This document shows positions 9,053-18,180 of a DNA stretch of 64,000 nt, in pieces. Source of the stretch: Brachybacterium saurashtrense (GTDB lineage: Bacteria; Actinomycetota; Actinomycetes; Actinomycetales; Dermabacteraceae); assembly GCF_003355475.1 (NCBI RefSeq), contig NZ_CP031356.1:2108001-2172000 (forward strand), given 5' to 3'. The notes beneath the pieces were generated by a model, which was not told where the DNA came from, searched no databases, and was given only the letters and a program-made list of their open reading frames with translations. Made by a program: the position numbers and the translations under genes. Positions within the stretch are counted from its first letter, which is position 1, and each line of letters starts with the position of its first letter.

Positions 9053-9190
9053 GGGAGGCCGACGGGCTCACCGGGAGGCCGCCGGCCCCCGGGCGGCCCG
9101 GCGACCGGGACGGCCCGGCCCTCGGGCGGCTCAGCGGCCGGCCCTGCGGCGGCCGGGGCGGGGGCCGGCCCTCCGTCGGTCGGCGGCGGC

Positions 9191-10051
9191 TCAGTCCCCG
9201 CTCATGGCCCGGGAGGTCTCCGCCGCGGCGGCCATCGCGGCCGCGACCCCGGCCCGCACGCCCTCGCGCTCGAGCGCCGCGAGACCCTGCACCGTGGTGC
9301 CGCCGGGGCTGGAGACGGCGTTCTTCGCGACCGCGGGATGGGTGCCGCTCTCGCTGAGCATCGTGGCGGCGCCGCGCACGGTCTGCTGCACCAGGGTGGC
9401 GGCGAGGTCGCGCTTCAGGCCCAGGCGCACGGCCTCGTCGGTCATCGCCTCGATGAGCGTGAACACGAAGGCGGGCAGGGAGCCGGCCGCGCCGATGAAG
9501 GCGTGGACCTGCTGCTCGATGATGTCCACGACCGCGCCGGCGCGGGCGAAGAGGGCGTGGAGCAGGGCGTGCTGGGCGTCGGTGACGGCGCTGCCGCGCA
9601 TCAGGCCCACGGCCCCCTCCCCCACCGCGATGGGGGTGTTGGGCATCGCGCGGGCGGCGGCGCAGTCGCCGCCGAGGGCCTCCTCGATCCGGGCCAGGGT
9701 GGTGCCGGCGGCGAGGGAGAGCACCAGCGTGCCGGCGGGCAGCTCGTCGCGCAGCTCCGCGACCAGGTCGAGGATCTGGTACGGCTTCACGCCCAGCACC
9801 ACCACGTCGGCCTCCGCGACGGCCTCCGCGCGGGAGGCGGCGGCGGTGGCGCCGAGCTCGGCGGCGGCCCGCTCGCTGCTGGCGGGGGTGGAGTTGGCGA
9901 TGCGCAGGTGCGCGGGGCGCACCCCGGCGGCGAGCATCGCGCGACCCACGGGGCCGCCCATGTTGCCCGCCCCGATCAGGGCGACGCGCACGGCGGCGAG
10001 GTCCGGCGCCGAGGCGGCGGTGCTGTCAGCGGTGGTGGCGGTGTCGTTCAT
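9191..10051 (-). CDS. proC: Pyrroline-5-carboxylate reductase
   Basis: A 286-residue enzyme with the N-terminal NAD(P)-binding loop IGAGNMGGPVGRAML and the P5C reductase signature region in the C-terminal half (AVKNAVSSPGGTTVQGLAALE). It catalyses the last step of proline synthesis, pyrroline-5-carboxylate to proline. The CDG-like loop RAMPNTPIAVGEGAVG is also present. The ATG at 10051 is 7 nt after TAGGCT (reverse strand, 10064-10059), indicating a leaderless message. Proline is a compatible solute, but nothing here ties it to the betaine importer 29 kb away. Confidence 0.93.
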   Translation of the reverse strand: MNDTATTADSTAASAPDLAAVRVALIGAGNMGGPVGRAMLAAGVRPAHLRIANSTPASSERAAAELGATAAASRAEAVAEADVVVLGVKPYQILDLVAELRDELPAGTLVLSLAAGTTLARIEEALGGDCAAARAMPNTPIAVGEGAVGLMRGSAVTDAQHALLHALFARAGAVVDIIEQQVHAFIGAAGSLPAFVFTLIEAMTDEAVRLGLKRDLAATLVQQTVRGAATMLSESGTHPAVAKNAVSSPGGTTVQGLAALEREGVRAGVAAAMAAAAETSRAMSGD

Positions 10052-10106
10052 GCCCGCCAGCCTACGCGGGGCCGACGGACCTCGCGCCGCGGTCGGCGGG
10101 CGGCGG

Positions 10107-11045
10107 TCAGCGAGCGGCGGAGCGGGCGGCGAGGCGGGACTCGAGCAGCACCAGCAGCTGCACGCACGCCACTCCGGCGACGGCGAGCACCAGCATCAGC
10201 GGCCAGTCCGCGCCGGGGCCCTGCAGCGCGCCGGACTCGCTCTGCCACGGCCAGAGGCTGCGCAGCGCGCCGATCATGATCCCGGCAAGGACCACCATGG
10301 TGCCGCGGTGGTGGTGGGTGAGCAGGTGGCGCATCAGCCGCACGATCACCACCAGGCCCACCACCGCCCACAGGCCGAACCAGGCGAGGTATCCCACGTC
10401 CCGGGTGTCCACCGCGTGCAGGGTGGGCTCGTACAGTCCCACGCTCAGCAGCAGGAACGAGCCGGAGACGCCCGGCAGCACCAGCGCGCACACGGCCACG
10501 GCGGCGGCGGGCGCGACGATCCACGGGCTGGGCTCCAGCGCGGTGGCGGGCAGCGAGGTCAGGGCGAGGCCGGCGAGCGTGCCGACGACGAACAGGCCGA
10601 TCTCCGGGCCGCGCCAGCGCCCGCCGGAGAGCCGCACCGGCACCAGCACGGAGCCCGCGACCAGGCCCAGGAAGAGGGCGCGCATGGTGCGCGGATGGTC
10701 TTCCACCAGCGAGGCGACGGGCCCGGCGACGGTGAGCACCGCGGCGGCCATCCCGATCAGCAGCGGGATCAGCAGCAGCCAGGGCACCGCGCGCAGCCGT
10801 TCCCGCGTGCCGGCGAGCCGGTCCGGGCCGGAGAGCAGGTGGCGGCCGGCATCGGTGAGGCGGTGGCCGGCGTCGATGAGCTCGTCGTAGATCCCGGTGA
10901 CCAGCGCGACCGTGCCGCCGCTCACGCCGGGGACGGTCTCGACCAGGCCGATCAGGGCACCGCGCAGCGCGTTCCCGAGCGGGTTGCGGTGACGCGGGGT
11001 CGCCGGCTCGGGCGTCGCGGGGGCGGGGGCGGGGGCGTCCGTCAT
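10107..11045 (-). CDS. DUF368 membrane protein, PopT-type undecaprenyl-phosphate translocase
   Basis: A 312-residue polytopic protein with two internally related motifs typical of DUF368: GLVETVPGVSGGTVALVTG near the N-terminus and LPGVSGSFLLLSVGLY in the middle. DUF368 (PopT) proteins recycle undecaprenyl phosphate across the membrane for cell-wall synthesis. About eight to nine hydrophobic spans are visible. The ATG at 11045 lies 6 nt after TAGTCT (reverse strand, 11057-11052), so it is preferred to the in-frame GTG two codons upstream, which abuts the box. It lies downstream of an unrelated module and next to proC. Confidence 0.85.
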   Translation of the reverse strand: MTDAPAPAPATPEPATPRHRNPLGNALRGALIGLVETVPGVSGGTVALVTGIYDELIDAGHRLTDAGRHLLSGPDRLAGTRERLRAVPWLLLIPLLIGMAAAVLTVAGPVASLVEDHPRTMRALFLGLVAGSVLVPVRLSGGRWRGPEIGLFVVGTLAGLALTSLPATALEPSPWIVAPAAAVAVCALVLPGVSGSFLLLSVGLYEPTLHAVDTRDVGYLAWFGLWAVVGLVVIVRLMRHLLTHHHRGTMVVLAGIMIGALRSLWPWQSESGALQGPGADWPLMLVLAVAGVACVQLLVLLESRLAARSAAR

Positions 11046-11132
11046 GGGCACAGACTACGGAGCATCCTGCCCCGTGCCGCCGCAGGCCGCGCCGTGAGTG
11101 ACCCCCGGCACGCCGCAGGCGCCGCGCGGACC

Positions 11133-11200
11133 CCGCTGCCTCGGGCCCTACCGCCTCGGGCCCTGCCGCCTGGGCCCCGCCGCCTCAGGCCCCGCCGCCC
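11133..11200. repeat. Imperfect 14-15-bp tandem repeat
   Basis: Four to five degenerate copies of a CCGCCTCGGGCCCTG-like unit run through the short intergenic region. They continue into the 3' end of the small gene at 11185-11430. The pattern suggests slippage and explains the low-complexity C-terminus of that protein. Confidence 0.6.
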
Positions 11201-11430
11201 CAGTGCGGCGGCACGTCCTCGGTGAGGCGGGCGTCGTTGGACTCGTCGGCGCCGGGCTCCGGGGCCTCGGCCTCCACCCTGTCCGGCAGCACCGGGCGGG
11301 ACGGGGCTGAGCGCTCCGGCTCCTCGGCGCCGTCCCAGTCCAGCGGCTTCCCGGTGAGGGAGGAGATGACCACCCGTCGGGCGGGACGCGCCCCTCCCAC
11401 GCCGGAGGGGGAGGCGGAGGAGCCGTTCAC
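11185..11430 (-). CDS. Hypothetical 81-aa protein coupled to the helicase-like gene
   Basis: A small acidic protein starting with GTG at 11430, which overlaps the stop of the upstream helicase-like gene in a GTGA arrangement (stop 11429-11427). The N-terminal part reads ARPARRVVISSLTGKPLDW; the rest is Glu/Pro/Ala rich and probably disordered. No family is recognised. The overlap predicts translational coupling, so it may be an accessory partner of the large protein (inference). Its name-giving core motif, VVISSLTGKPLDWDG, would be the best search seed. Confidence 0.65.
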   Translation of the reverse strand: MNGSSASPSGVGGARPARRVVISSLTGKPLDWDGAEEPERSAPSRPVLPDRVEAEAPEPGADESNDARLTEDVPPHWGGGA

Positions 11431-14400
11431 TGCCGTTCCTGGTAGCGGCGGATCGCGCTGGAGACGGAGACGTCCAGCAGCACGGAGCGCTGCTCGAAGC
11501 CCAGGAAGCTGCGCACCTCGGTGGCGAGGTGCTCCTCGAGCCGGGCCCGGCCGTCGGAGCAGATGTACTCGACCACCGCGTCGAAGTCGTCGCTGGAGTA
11601 GAAGGACAGCGGGTGCCCGGCAGGGATCTGGGGCCGCGGCAGGCGGTGGCGGATGGTGCCCACGCCCGAGGGCGAGGCGGAGCTCTCCTCCGCCTGCACC
11701 AGGCGCAGCGCCCGGTCCACGGCGCGGCGGATCCGCTCGGCCTCGCCGTCCGGATCGATGAACAGCGCCCACGACCACACCCGCTCGGTCGCCCAGCCGG
11801 CCGCCTCGAGCCGCTCGGCCCGCAGCCGGTCGCGCTCGCGCTGGCTGGGGGTGTCCACGTAGTGGGAGCCGTCGGTGTCCACCGCGAGCAACATCCGCCC
11901 GGGCATGTCCGGGTGGCCGAGAGCCAGCTCGATCCTGTCGGCGGAGAGCCCGAAGTCGCGCTCCACCAGCAGGCCCAGGCGGTGCAGGCGATCCGCGAGG
12001 TCCTGCACCAGGGCGTCGGTCTCCAGGGCGCGGGGGGCGCGCGGCGCCGGGGCGGGCTCCTGGGCGACCGCGGGCTCGGACGGGGCCGCGGTCCCGTCGG
12101 CGCCGGCTCCTGCCTCCGCGGGCTCCTCGGCGGCCGACGGCGACGCCGCACCGTCCTCCTGCGCCGCGGACTCTGCATCCTGCGATCCCGGCTCTGCGTC
12201 CAGCGCGGCGGGCACGGCGTCCTGCGCCGCGCTGGCGGCGTGCTGCGCCGCCGGCTCGTCGGCGGAGTCGCCGGCGCGGCGGGACATCGCGGCCTCGATC
12301 GCGGCGTCGAGGTCCTCGTCGGAGAGCTCCGTCGCGGAGCCGGCCTCGGCGGACACTCCGTCGCCGCCCGCGCCGTCGGCCGCGGCGCGGGGGTCGGGCG
12401 TGTGAGCGGGCGCGGTCGCGGAACGTGCGGCGCCGGGGGCGGGCGCGGTGCCGGAGGCGGCCTCCCCCGCGGGGACGGGGACGGCGGGCCGGGGCGCGGG
12501 CTGCGGCGGGGCGATCTCCTCCTCGCTGCCGGTGAGCGCCGCGACGTGCGGGAGCACCGGCACGTCCGGGCCGCCCTGCAGCACCCACAGCATGGCGCGC
12601 AGGTCCCGGGCGCCGTCGGAGCGGAGCCGGGCGTGGTCGAGATCCTGCACCCCGATCGAGGAGACCACCGTGGTGCGGCCCCGGGCCCGGGTGATCACGG
12701 TGGCCAGGGCCTTGCGGCCGCCCGCCTCGGAGAGCGGGCCGAAGCGGTGCAGGAGGCGGCCGTGCGGGGTCATCCCGAAGCCCACCGAGACGAGGATGTC
12801 GTCCCGCACCACGGCGGTGGCCTGATCCGCCGGCAGCACCGTGAACACCTCCTTGGCGCCCGGGTCGAAGTACTCCCGCAGCGCCGGGATCACCGAGACG
12901 GTGTTCATGATGCGCTCCATGAGGCGCCGGGCGTGCTCCGCGGTGAAGGTGAGCACCGCCAGCGAGCGCTCGGGCCGGGTCCGGGCGTGCTCGATCACCA
13001 GATCGGTGACCCGGCGCAGCTCCGCCTCGGTGCTCTCCACGTACTCCATGCCCTCGGTGACCGGGCCGCGACCGTTCTCCACGGTGACCAGGCGGTCCCG
13101 CTCCGGGGCGATCGGGCTGGGCACCGCGACCACCTCGCCGGCGAGGGCGCGGCGCTGCGCGAAGCCGCGCAGCCCCTCGGTGGCGGGGTGCGGGTCGCGC
13201 AGGACCTCCACATGCGGGGCGATCCGCAGCATGTCGTCCAGCAGGCTGGGGGCGGAGTCGCCGCCGTACTCGAGCGGGTCCCCCACCACCACCGTCTGCG
13301 CGGCGCGCACGATCGAGGGCAGCGCGGCGGCGGTGGGCAGGCGCCCGCCGTCGGCCACGATCACCACGTCGAAGTGGCTGCCGCGCGGGATCACCTGCGG
13401 CACCAGGTACGGGGAGGCGAGCCAGGCGGGACGCGCCGCGAACAGGATGTCCTCGTACTTCGCGGCGAGGTCCCGGATGGAGACGGTGGAGGAGCGGGCC
13501 AGCTCCGCGATCGCGGAGCGGGAGGTGTCCGGGTAGGTCTTCATGGTCTCCACCCGGGTCTCGTCGGCCGCGGCGTGCACGCGGGCGGAGGCCCCGGCGA
13601 GATGCTCGGCGTCCAGGCGGCGGAACCGCTCGGCGACCTGGGAGAGGGAGGTGCCGTCGTACTGCGAGATGGTGGGCTCCGCGCCGGCGATCAGCTCCAG
13701 CACGCTGCCCCACCAGGCCAGCTCCAGCTCCGCGGCCACCTGGTCCTGGGGGACCCGCCGGGTGCGGAGATCCTCCACCAGTTCGCCGAGGCCGTCGAAG
13801 CCCAGGCGGCGCAGCAGCTCGGTGCGGCGCGGGAGGGTCTCGAGGTCCTCGCGGTCCCGGTGGAGGGCGTCGATGCGGCCTGCGAGCTCGCCCAGGTCCG
13901 TGCGGGCGAGGTCCGCACCGGTGGCGGTGCCGTCCAGCAGCACCGCGAGCTCGTCGAGCACCTTCTCGGCCCGTGCGGCGGCGCGGCGGATCGACTCGAG
14001 CTCCTCCGGCACGGAGGGCCTCGTCGTGCCGGACGCCCCGGAGGAGGCGGTGCCGCCGGGGCCGGCGTCCTCGCCCTCGGGCTCGGCCGTTCCGTCGGCG
14101 ACGGCGGCGCGCCGCCACCGGTCGGCGACCGCGCGCGCCTCCACCAGGTCCTGGTGCAGATCCGGGGAGAGCGCGGCGGGGCGCTGCAGCGCGGCGGCCT
14201 CCTTGCGCAGGCGGCGGCGCAGCCCGAAGCCCATCGTCACGCCGCGCTCCTCGCGCCAGCGCTTGTCCGCCGTGGCGGCCACGAGATCGGCCAGCGGCGC
14301 CGCGAAGACGGCGCCCTGGAAGGTGGACAGCAGGGTGCGCACCCGGTCCAGCAGCGCGATCCGCTCCTGCAGCTGCTCCAGGGTGGCGGGCTCGGTGAGG

Positions 14401-16262
14401 CCCAGCTCGCCGCCGCTGCGCTCCCCGGCGCGCACCAGCTGCGGCAGCACCTCGTCGCGCAGCTCGTCCACCAGCTCGGCGGCGCGGGCGGCCTGGGTGT
14501 CGGAGCTGATCGGCGCCCCGTACCAGGCGGTGGTCTCCGGGCCGGTGGTGAGCACGCCCACCTCGGCCGCCTCGCGCAGCGCGTCGGCGAAGCGGTCGCG
14601 GTCCTCGCCGATCATCTGCGCGGCGACGTCCGCCCGCAGCCGCACCTGGGTGCGCGGCGCCGGCTGCAGGCGGGTGAGGGCGGCGAGCGCGGAGATCGCG
14701 TCGTGCGCGGAGGCGTCCCACGGCTCCTGCACGCGGTGCATCGCCTCGACGTGCCCCACCAGGATGTCGCGGCTGGCGCCGAGCTCCTCCGGGGCGGCGT
14801 GGTCCGGGCCCAGGCCGTGGGAGCCGGCACGGCGCAGACTGCGCAGCAGGGCCGCGGAGGCGTTGCGCTGCAGCGACGGATCCGGGGAGAGGTCGAACAC
14901 CAGCTCCTCGAGACCGCGCGAGCCCGCGATCCGCACCAGCTGGGACAGGTTGCGCCGGCGCTGGGAGACGATCAGCACGGAGCGGCCGCGGGCGTTGAGC
15001 TCCTCGGCGAGGTCGATCACGAGGTCGAGGCTGGTGGTGCCCGGCGGGGTGGCGACGGCGAGGTCCTGACCCGCCAGCACCCGGGCCAGCACCGCCCGGT
15101 GGCCGGGATCGACGGCGGCGGCCAGCTCCTCCTCGGGCACCTCGGGCACCTCGCCCTCGGCCGCGGTGCCGCGCACCGCGGTGCACGCCTCCTCGTCGCC
15201 GGCGAGCGCGGCGACCAGCGGGGAGGCGGCCCAGTCGGTGCGGTCGGCGTGGAGGTCCTCGGCGACGGAGCCGGCGGCGTCCATCAGGTTGCCCACCACC
15301 AGGGCGTGCACCACCCGGAAGCCGGGCAGCGGCTGCCCCAGCGAGCGGAAGGCGTCCAGCACAGGGTTCGGGTCGAAGCCGTGGGAGCCGTCGGTGGTGG
15401 CCAGCAGGGCGCGGGCGTCCACCGCGACGCCGGCCTCGCGCAGGGCGCGCAGCAGCACCGGGTTCAGATCCGCGGTGGCATCGACCTCGAGGTCCACGTC
15501 CTCGCGGGCGTTGCCGCGCAGGCGCAGGGTGATCGGCCGCACCAGCACGGGGGCGTGGACGGGGGCGGAGCCGTCCTCCGGGTACCAGATCGCCTCGCCG
15601 ATGCCGAGGTGGCAGGTGGTCAGGCCCACCTCCTCCGCGTGCCGCTCGGCGATCTCGCGGATGGAGCGGGCATGGGCGCGGGCGTCGGCGAGCGCGCCCA
15701 CCTCCCGCACCAGGGACGACAGGCGCGTGGGGCCGCGCCCCGCCAGCAGCTGGGCGAGGCCGGAGGGGTGGGAGTGGGTGAGGTCCAGCACCACGCCGCC
15801 GGCGCGGATCTGGGTGAGGAACGACGGGGCGTGGACGCCGCCGGTGATCTGCTGGGACCAGCGGTCCAGGGCGTCGGCCACGCGGTCCTCGCGGCTGAGC
15901 GGGCGGTGCTCGCGCGGGGTGGCGGGGAGGTCGTCCTCCCCCTGCTCGGGGGCGATGCCGGCGCCCACCTCCTCGCTGTGCGGCTCCAGCACCACCTCGT
16001 AGCCGCCGCTGCGTGCGGCGGCCCCCGCGGCGGTCTCGCCCTCGGTGCTCCCCTGCGCCGCGGGCTCAGCGAACGAGGCCTGCTGCCCGGTCCCGGCCCG
16101 GTGGTCGGTCCGGGCGGCGGCCTGCTCCTCGGCGGCGCGACGCGCCGCCTCGCTCCGTGCCTGCCGGCGCTCGTCCGCCAGGGCCGACAGGGCGTCGTCG
16201 CGGGGCGGGACGTCCTCGCCCGAGGACTCCGACCGCTTCTTCCCACGCAGGAAACTCCACAT
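11427..16262 (-). CDS. Large superfamily-1 helicase-like protein with degenerate ATPase and C-terminal nuclease-like domain
   Basis: A 1,611-residue protein. After an Ala/Glu-rich lead it has a DUF4011-like N-terminal region (ITGGVHAPSFLTQIR, then LDLTHSHPSGLAQLL). A helicase core follows at about residue 395 (VLARVLAGQDLAVATPPG). The Walker A position reads PPGTTSLD where GTGK(S/T) is expected, and the Walker B position near residue 968 reads VIVADGGRLP where DEA is expected. VVGDPLEYGG (motif III-like) and TVLPADQATAVVRDDILVS follow. Residues 1410-1520 resemble the PD-(D/E)XK-type domain of these helicases (ERDFGLSADRIELAL, AVDTDGSHY, RDRLRAERLEAAGW). The ATG at 16262 follows TAGCGT at an 8-nt distance. 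Likely a DNA-interacting protein that no longer hydrolyses ATP; role unknown. Confidence 0.75.
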   Translation of the reverse strand: MWSFLRGKKRSESSGEDVPPRDDALSALADERRQARSEAARRAAEEQAAARTDHRAGTGQQASFAEPAAQGSTEGETAAGAAARSGGYEVVLEPHSEEVGAGIAPEQGEDDLPATPREHRPLSREDRVADALDRWSQQITGGVHAPSFLTQIRAGGVVLDLTHSHPSGLAQLLAGRGPTRLSSLVREVGALADARAHARSIREIAERHAEEVGLTTCHLGIGEAIWYPEDGSAPVHAPVLVRPITLRLRGNAREDVDLEVDATADLNPVLLRALREAGVAVDARALLATTDGSHGFDPNPVLDAFRSLGQPLPGFRVVHALVVGNLMDAAGSVAEDLHADRTDWAASPLVAALAGDEEACTAVRGTAAEGEVPEVPEEELAAAVDPGHRAVLARVLAGQDLAVATPPGTTSLDLVIDLAEELNARGRSVLIVSQRRRNLSQLVRIAGSRGLEELVFDLSPDPSLQRNASAALLRSLRRAGSHGLGPDHAAPEELGASRDILVGHVEAMHRVQEPWDASAHDAISALAALTRLQPAPRTQVRLRADVAAQMIGEDRDRFADALREAAEVGVLTTGPETTAWYGAPISSDTQAARAAELVDELRDEVLPQLVRAGERSGGELGLTEPATLEQLQERIALLDRVRTLLSTFQGAVFAAPLADLVAATADKRWREERGVTMGFGLRRRLRKEAAALQRPAALSPDLHQDLVEARAVADRWRRAAVADGTAEPEGEDAGPGGTASSGASGTTRPSVPEELESIRRAAARAEKVLDELAVLLDGTATGADLARTDLGELAGRIDALHRDREDLETLPRRTELLRRLGFDGLGELVEDLRTRRVPQDQVAAELELAWWGSVLELIAGAEPTISQYDGTSLSQVAERFRRLDAEHLAGASARVHAAADETRVETMKTYPDTSRSAIAELARSSTVSIRDLAAKYEDILFAARPAWLASPYLVPQVIPRGSHFDVVIVADGGRLPTAAALPSIVRAAQTVVVGDPLEYGGDSAPSLLDDMLRIAPHVEVLRDPHPATEGLRGFAQRRALAGEVVAVPSPIAPERDRLVTVENGRGPVTEGMEYVESTEAELRRVTDLVIEHARTRPERSLAVLTFTAEHARRLMERIMNTVSVIPALREYFDPGAKEVFTVLPADQATAVVRDDILVSVGFGMTPHGRLLHRFGPLSEAGGRKALATVITRARGRTTVVSSIGVQDLDHARLRSDGARDLRAMLWVLQGGPDVPVLPHVAALTGSEEEIAPPQPAPRPAVPVPAGEAASGTAPAPGAARSATAPAHTPDPRAAADGAGGDGVSAEAGSATELSDEDLDAAIEAAMSRRAGDSADEPAAQHAASAAQDAVPAALDAEPGSQDAESAAQEDGAASPSAAEEPAEAGAGADGTAAPSEPAVAQEPAPAPRAPRALETDALVQDLADRLHRLGLLVERDFGLSADRIELALGHPDMPGRMLLAVDTDGSHYVDTPSQRERDRLRAERLEAAGWATERVWSWALFIDPDGEAERIRRAVDRALRLVQAEESSASPSGVGTIRHRLPRPQIPAGHPLSFYSSDDFDAVVEYICSDGRARLEEHLATEVRSFLGFEQRSVLLDVSVSSAIRRYQERQ

Positions 16263-16322
16263 GGACCCCAACGCTACCGGCGCGGGGACCCGCTCCCGCG
16301 CAGGCGTGCCGCGCCGCGGTGC

Positions 16323-17159
16323 TCACACCTCGTGCAGCCGCACCGAGGCCTCCTGCAGATGGGCGCGCAGATCCTCGGGGACGTCCCCGGCGATGACGAG
16401 GTCGGTGAGCACGGAGACCGGGCAGATCCCGGCCAGGGCCCGATGACCGATCTTGTCCGCCGTGGCCAGGCCCACCACGCGCCGGGAGTGCCCGATCATG
16501 ATCCGGGTGACCCCCGCCTCGGCATCGGAGTTGCAGGTGAGCCCCGCCCCCAGGTCCAGGCCCACGGTGCCCACGAACATCGTGTCCAGCCACAGGTCGC
16601 GCATGGTGGCGGTGGCGAGAGGGCCGGTCAGCTCGAAGGAGTACGGCTCGGCGACGCCGCCGAGCACCACGGTGCGCACCGAGGGGCGCAGCACGGCTTC
16701 GGTGGCGATGTTCAGCGCCGCGCACACCACGGTGAGGCCCGGCATCCCGTCGCGGGCGTCGATGTCCGGGCGGGCCACGGCCCGACGGGCGGTGGCGGTG
16801 GTGGTGCGCCCGCCGTTGAAGCCGATGATCTGCCCCGGCTCCACCATCGCCGCGGCGGCGTCCGCCACGCGCTCGCGCTGCACGGAGTCCACGTCGGCCC
16901 GGCGCGGCACGGTCGCCAGCGAGTAGGCGACGTCCACCGCGACGATCCCGCCGTGGGTGCGGCGGGCCAGCTGGGCCCGCTCCATCTCCACGAAGTCGCG
17001 GCGCACGGTGGACTCGCTCACGCCCAGCTCCGCGGCCACCTCGGAGACGCTGAGCCGCTTGGTGGAGGCGAGCAGGGTGAGCACGTGGTCCCAGCGCGCG
17101 GTGCGGTCGTTGGGCGGGGACGACGGGGTCGAGTCGTGAGCTGCGGTGCGCGGTGTCAC
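16323..17159 (-). CDS. DeoR/GlpR-family sugar-phosphate-responsive regulator
   Basis: A 278-residue regulator with the DeoR helix-turn-helix near the N-terminus (LSVSEVAAELGVSESTVRRDFVEME, then a THGG loop) and a C-terminal ISOCOT sensor domain (ALNIATEA, DTMFVGTVGLD, ADKIGHRAL). These bind phosphorylated sugars and normally repress a nearby catabolic operon. No such operon adjoins it here, so the target is unknown. A GTG start at 17159 is supported by AATACT (reverse strand, 17171-17166) 6 nt upstream, again a leaderless layout. Confidence 0.88.
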   Translation of the reverse strand: MTPRTAAHDSTPSSPPNDRTARWDHVLTLLASTKRLSVSEVAAELGVSESTVRRDFVEMERAQLARRTHGGIVAVDVAYSLATVPRRADVDSVQRERVADAAAAMVEPGQIIGFNGGRTTTATARRAVARPDIDARDGMPGLTVVCAALNIATEAVLRPSVRTVVLGGVAEPYSFELTGPLATATMRDLWLDTMFVGTVGLDLGAGLTCNSDAEAGVTRIMIGHSRRVVGLATADKIGHRALAGICPVSVLTDLVIAGDVPEDLRAHLQEASVRLHEV

Positions 17160-17269
17160 GCGGTCAGTATTGCGCGTTCTCCGCGTGCTCGGTGCGCGAT
17201 CGTGCAGAGATCACCACGTGGGGCGAGGAGCGGACGTCACGTTTGAGTCACGGCCGCTGGTGTGCATAG

Positions 17270-17374
17270 GTCGGCACCGTCGCCCCGGACAGCGTCGACG
17301 ATCAGGTCGACTCCGGTCTGGACGCGGCGCGCGATCAGATCGGCCTGGGCGGTGACGAGAAGCAGGAGGACTGA
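17270..17374 (+). pseudogene. Possible fossil of a small antitoxin-like protein (C-terminal 34 codons)
   Basis: After an in-frame TAG, 34 codons run to a stop at 17372-17374 with almost entirely G/C third positions. They encode an amphipathic, Asp/Gln-rich end (SVDDQVDSGLDAARDQIG). No ATG or GTG begins it, so it looks like the 3' remnant of a gene, followed by a strong hairpin at 17417-17450. The composition resembles the C-termini of small actinobacterial Rv0909-type antitoxins, but that match is weak and from memory. The rest of the 17160-17486 gap shows no gene. Confidence 0.35.
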
Positions 17375-17416
17375 GTCCCCCTCCCGGTCGCACCGACTCC
17401 CGGTCGCACAGACCGC

Positions 17417-17450
17417 AGCAGCCCCCGACGACTCGGCGTCGGGGGCTGCT
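17417..17450. terminator. Strong hairpin between the fossil and copC
   Basis: A perfect 14-bp inverted repeat (17417-17430 with 17437-17450) with a 6-nt loop. It sits downstream of copC on the reverse strand and downstream of the fossil reading frame on the forward strand, so it can end both. Confidence 0.75.
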
Positions 17451-17486
17451 CGCTGTCCGGGCGCGGTCGCGCCCGGGTCGGGGCCG

Positions 17487-18134
17487 TCAGTCGCGGCGGC
17501 GCAGGATCGCGAAGGCCGCGCCGCCCGCGCCGAGCACCACCACGGCGAGGACGATCACGAGCGTGCCGACCCCCAGGCCGGTCTGCCCCGCGGAGGACTC
17601 CGAGTCCTCCTCCGCGGTGGCCCCGTCCGCGGTGGTCTCGGCGGGCTCGTCGGAGCTCTGCGCGGAGGGCTCGGAGCTCGCCTCGTCCTCCGACGCGGCG
17701 CTGCTGTCGTCGCCGCCGGGCTCGGCGCTCTGCGCGCCCTGCTCGACGGTGAGGGTGACGGTGCCCTCGATGGGGTGGCCGTCCCCGGAGACCACGCGCC
17801 ACTGCACGGTGTGGGTGCCGGCCGGCAGCGGCTCGGGCAGGGCGGCGGTGGCGACGGCGCCGTCGATCGTGGGGGTGATCTCGGCGAGCTCCTCGCCGGA
17901 CTCGTCCGTGATCCGCACCAGCGGGCTCACGTCCAGCAGCTCGCCGGAGAAGGTGAAGGTGAGCTCCTCCGGGGAGGTCTCCAGGGTGGCACCGTCCTCC
18001 GGGTCGGTGCTCAGCAGGCTGTCGTGCGCCTGCGCGGGGGCGGGCAACGCGAGGGCGAGGGCGAGCAGCAGCGCGCCGCACAGGGCGAGCAGCGCGGCGG
18101 GGCGGAGGGCGGGGCGATCGAACATGGTGGTCAC
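17487..18134 (-). CDS. copC: CopC-domain copper-binding protein with C-terminal membrane anchor
   Basis: A 215-residue exported protein. A signal peptide ends at APAQA, leaving His as mature residue 1 (HDSLLSTDP), which is the type II Cu(II) ligand of CopC. The second His lies in the VSGDGHPIEGTVTLTV strand near the end of the beta sandwich. An acidic Ser/Glu-rich linker leads to a C-terminal transmembrane helix and an RRRD tail. It probably binds copper on the outer face of the membrane. The partner CopD is not adjacent. GTG at 18134 follows TAACCT (reverse strand, 18146-18141) by 6 nt. Confidence 0.87.
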   Translation of the reverse strand: MTTMFDRPALRPAALLALCGALLLALALALPAPAQAHDSLLSTDPEDGATLETSPEELTFTFSGELLDVSPLVRITDESGEELAEITPTIDGAVATAALPEPLPAGTHTVQWRVVSGDGHPIEGTVTLTVEQGAQSAEPGGDDSSAASEDEASSEPSAQSSDEPAETTADGATAEEDSESSAGQTGLGVGTLVIVLAVVVLGAGGAAFAILRRRD

Positions 18135-18180
18135 CCCACGAGGTTACGCCCGCCACCTGCGCGAAGGCTGGTGGCGCCGC

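Noticed and set aside
11529..17246. A 1,905-codon open frame on the + strand
   Set aside because: It lies antisense to the helicase-like and DeoR genes. Its translation is His/Gly/Arg/Gln-rich without any domain, the normal by-product of high G/C third positions on the real strand.
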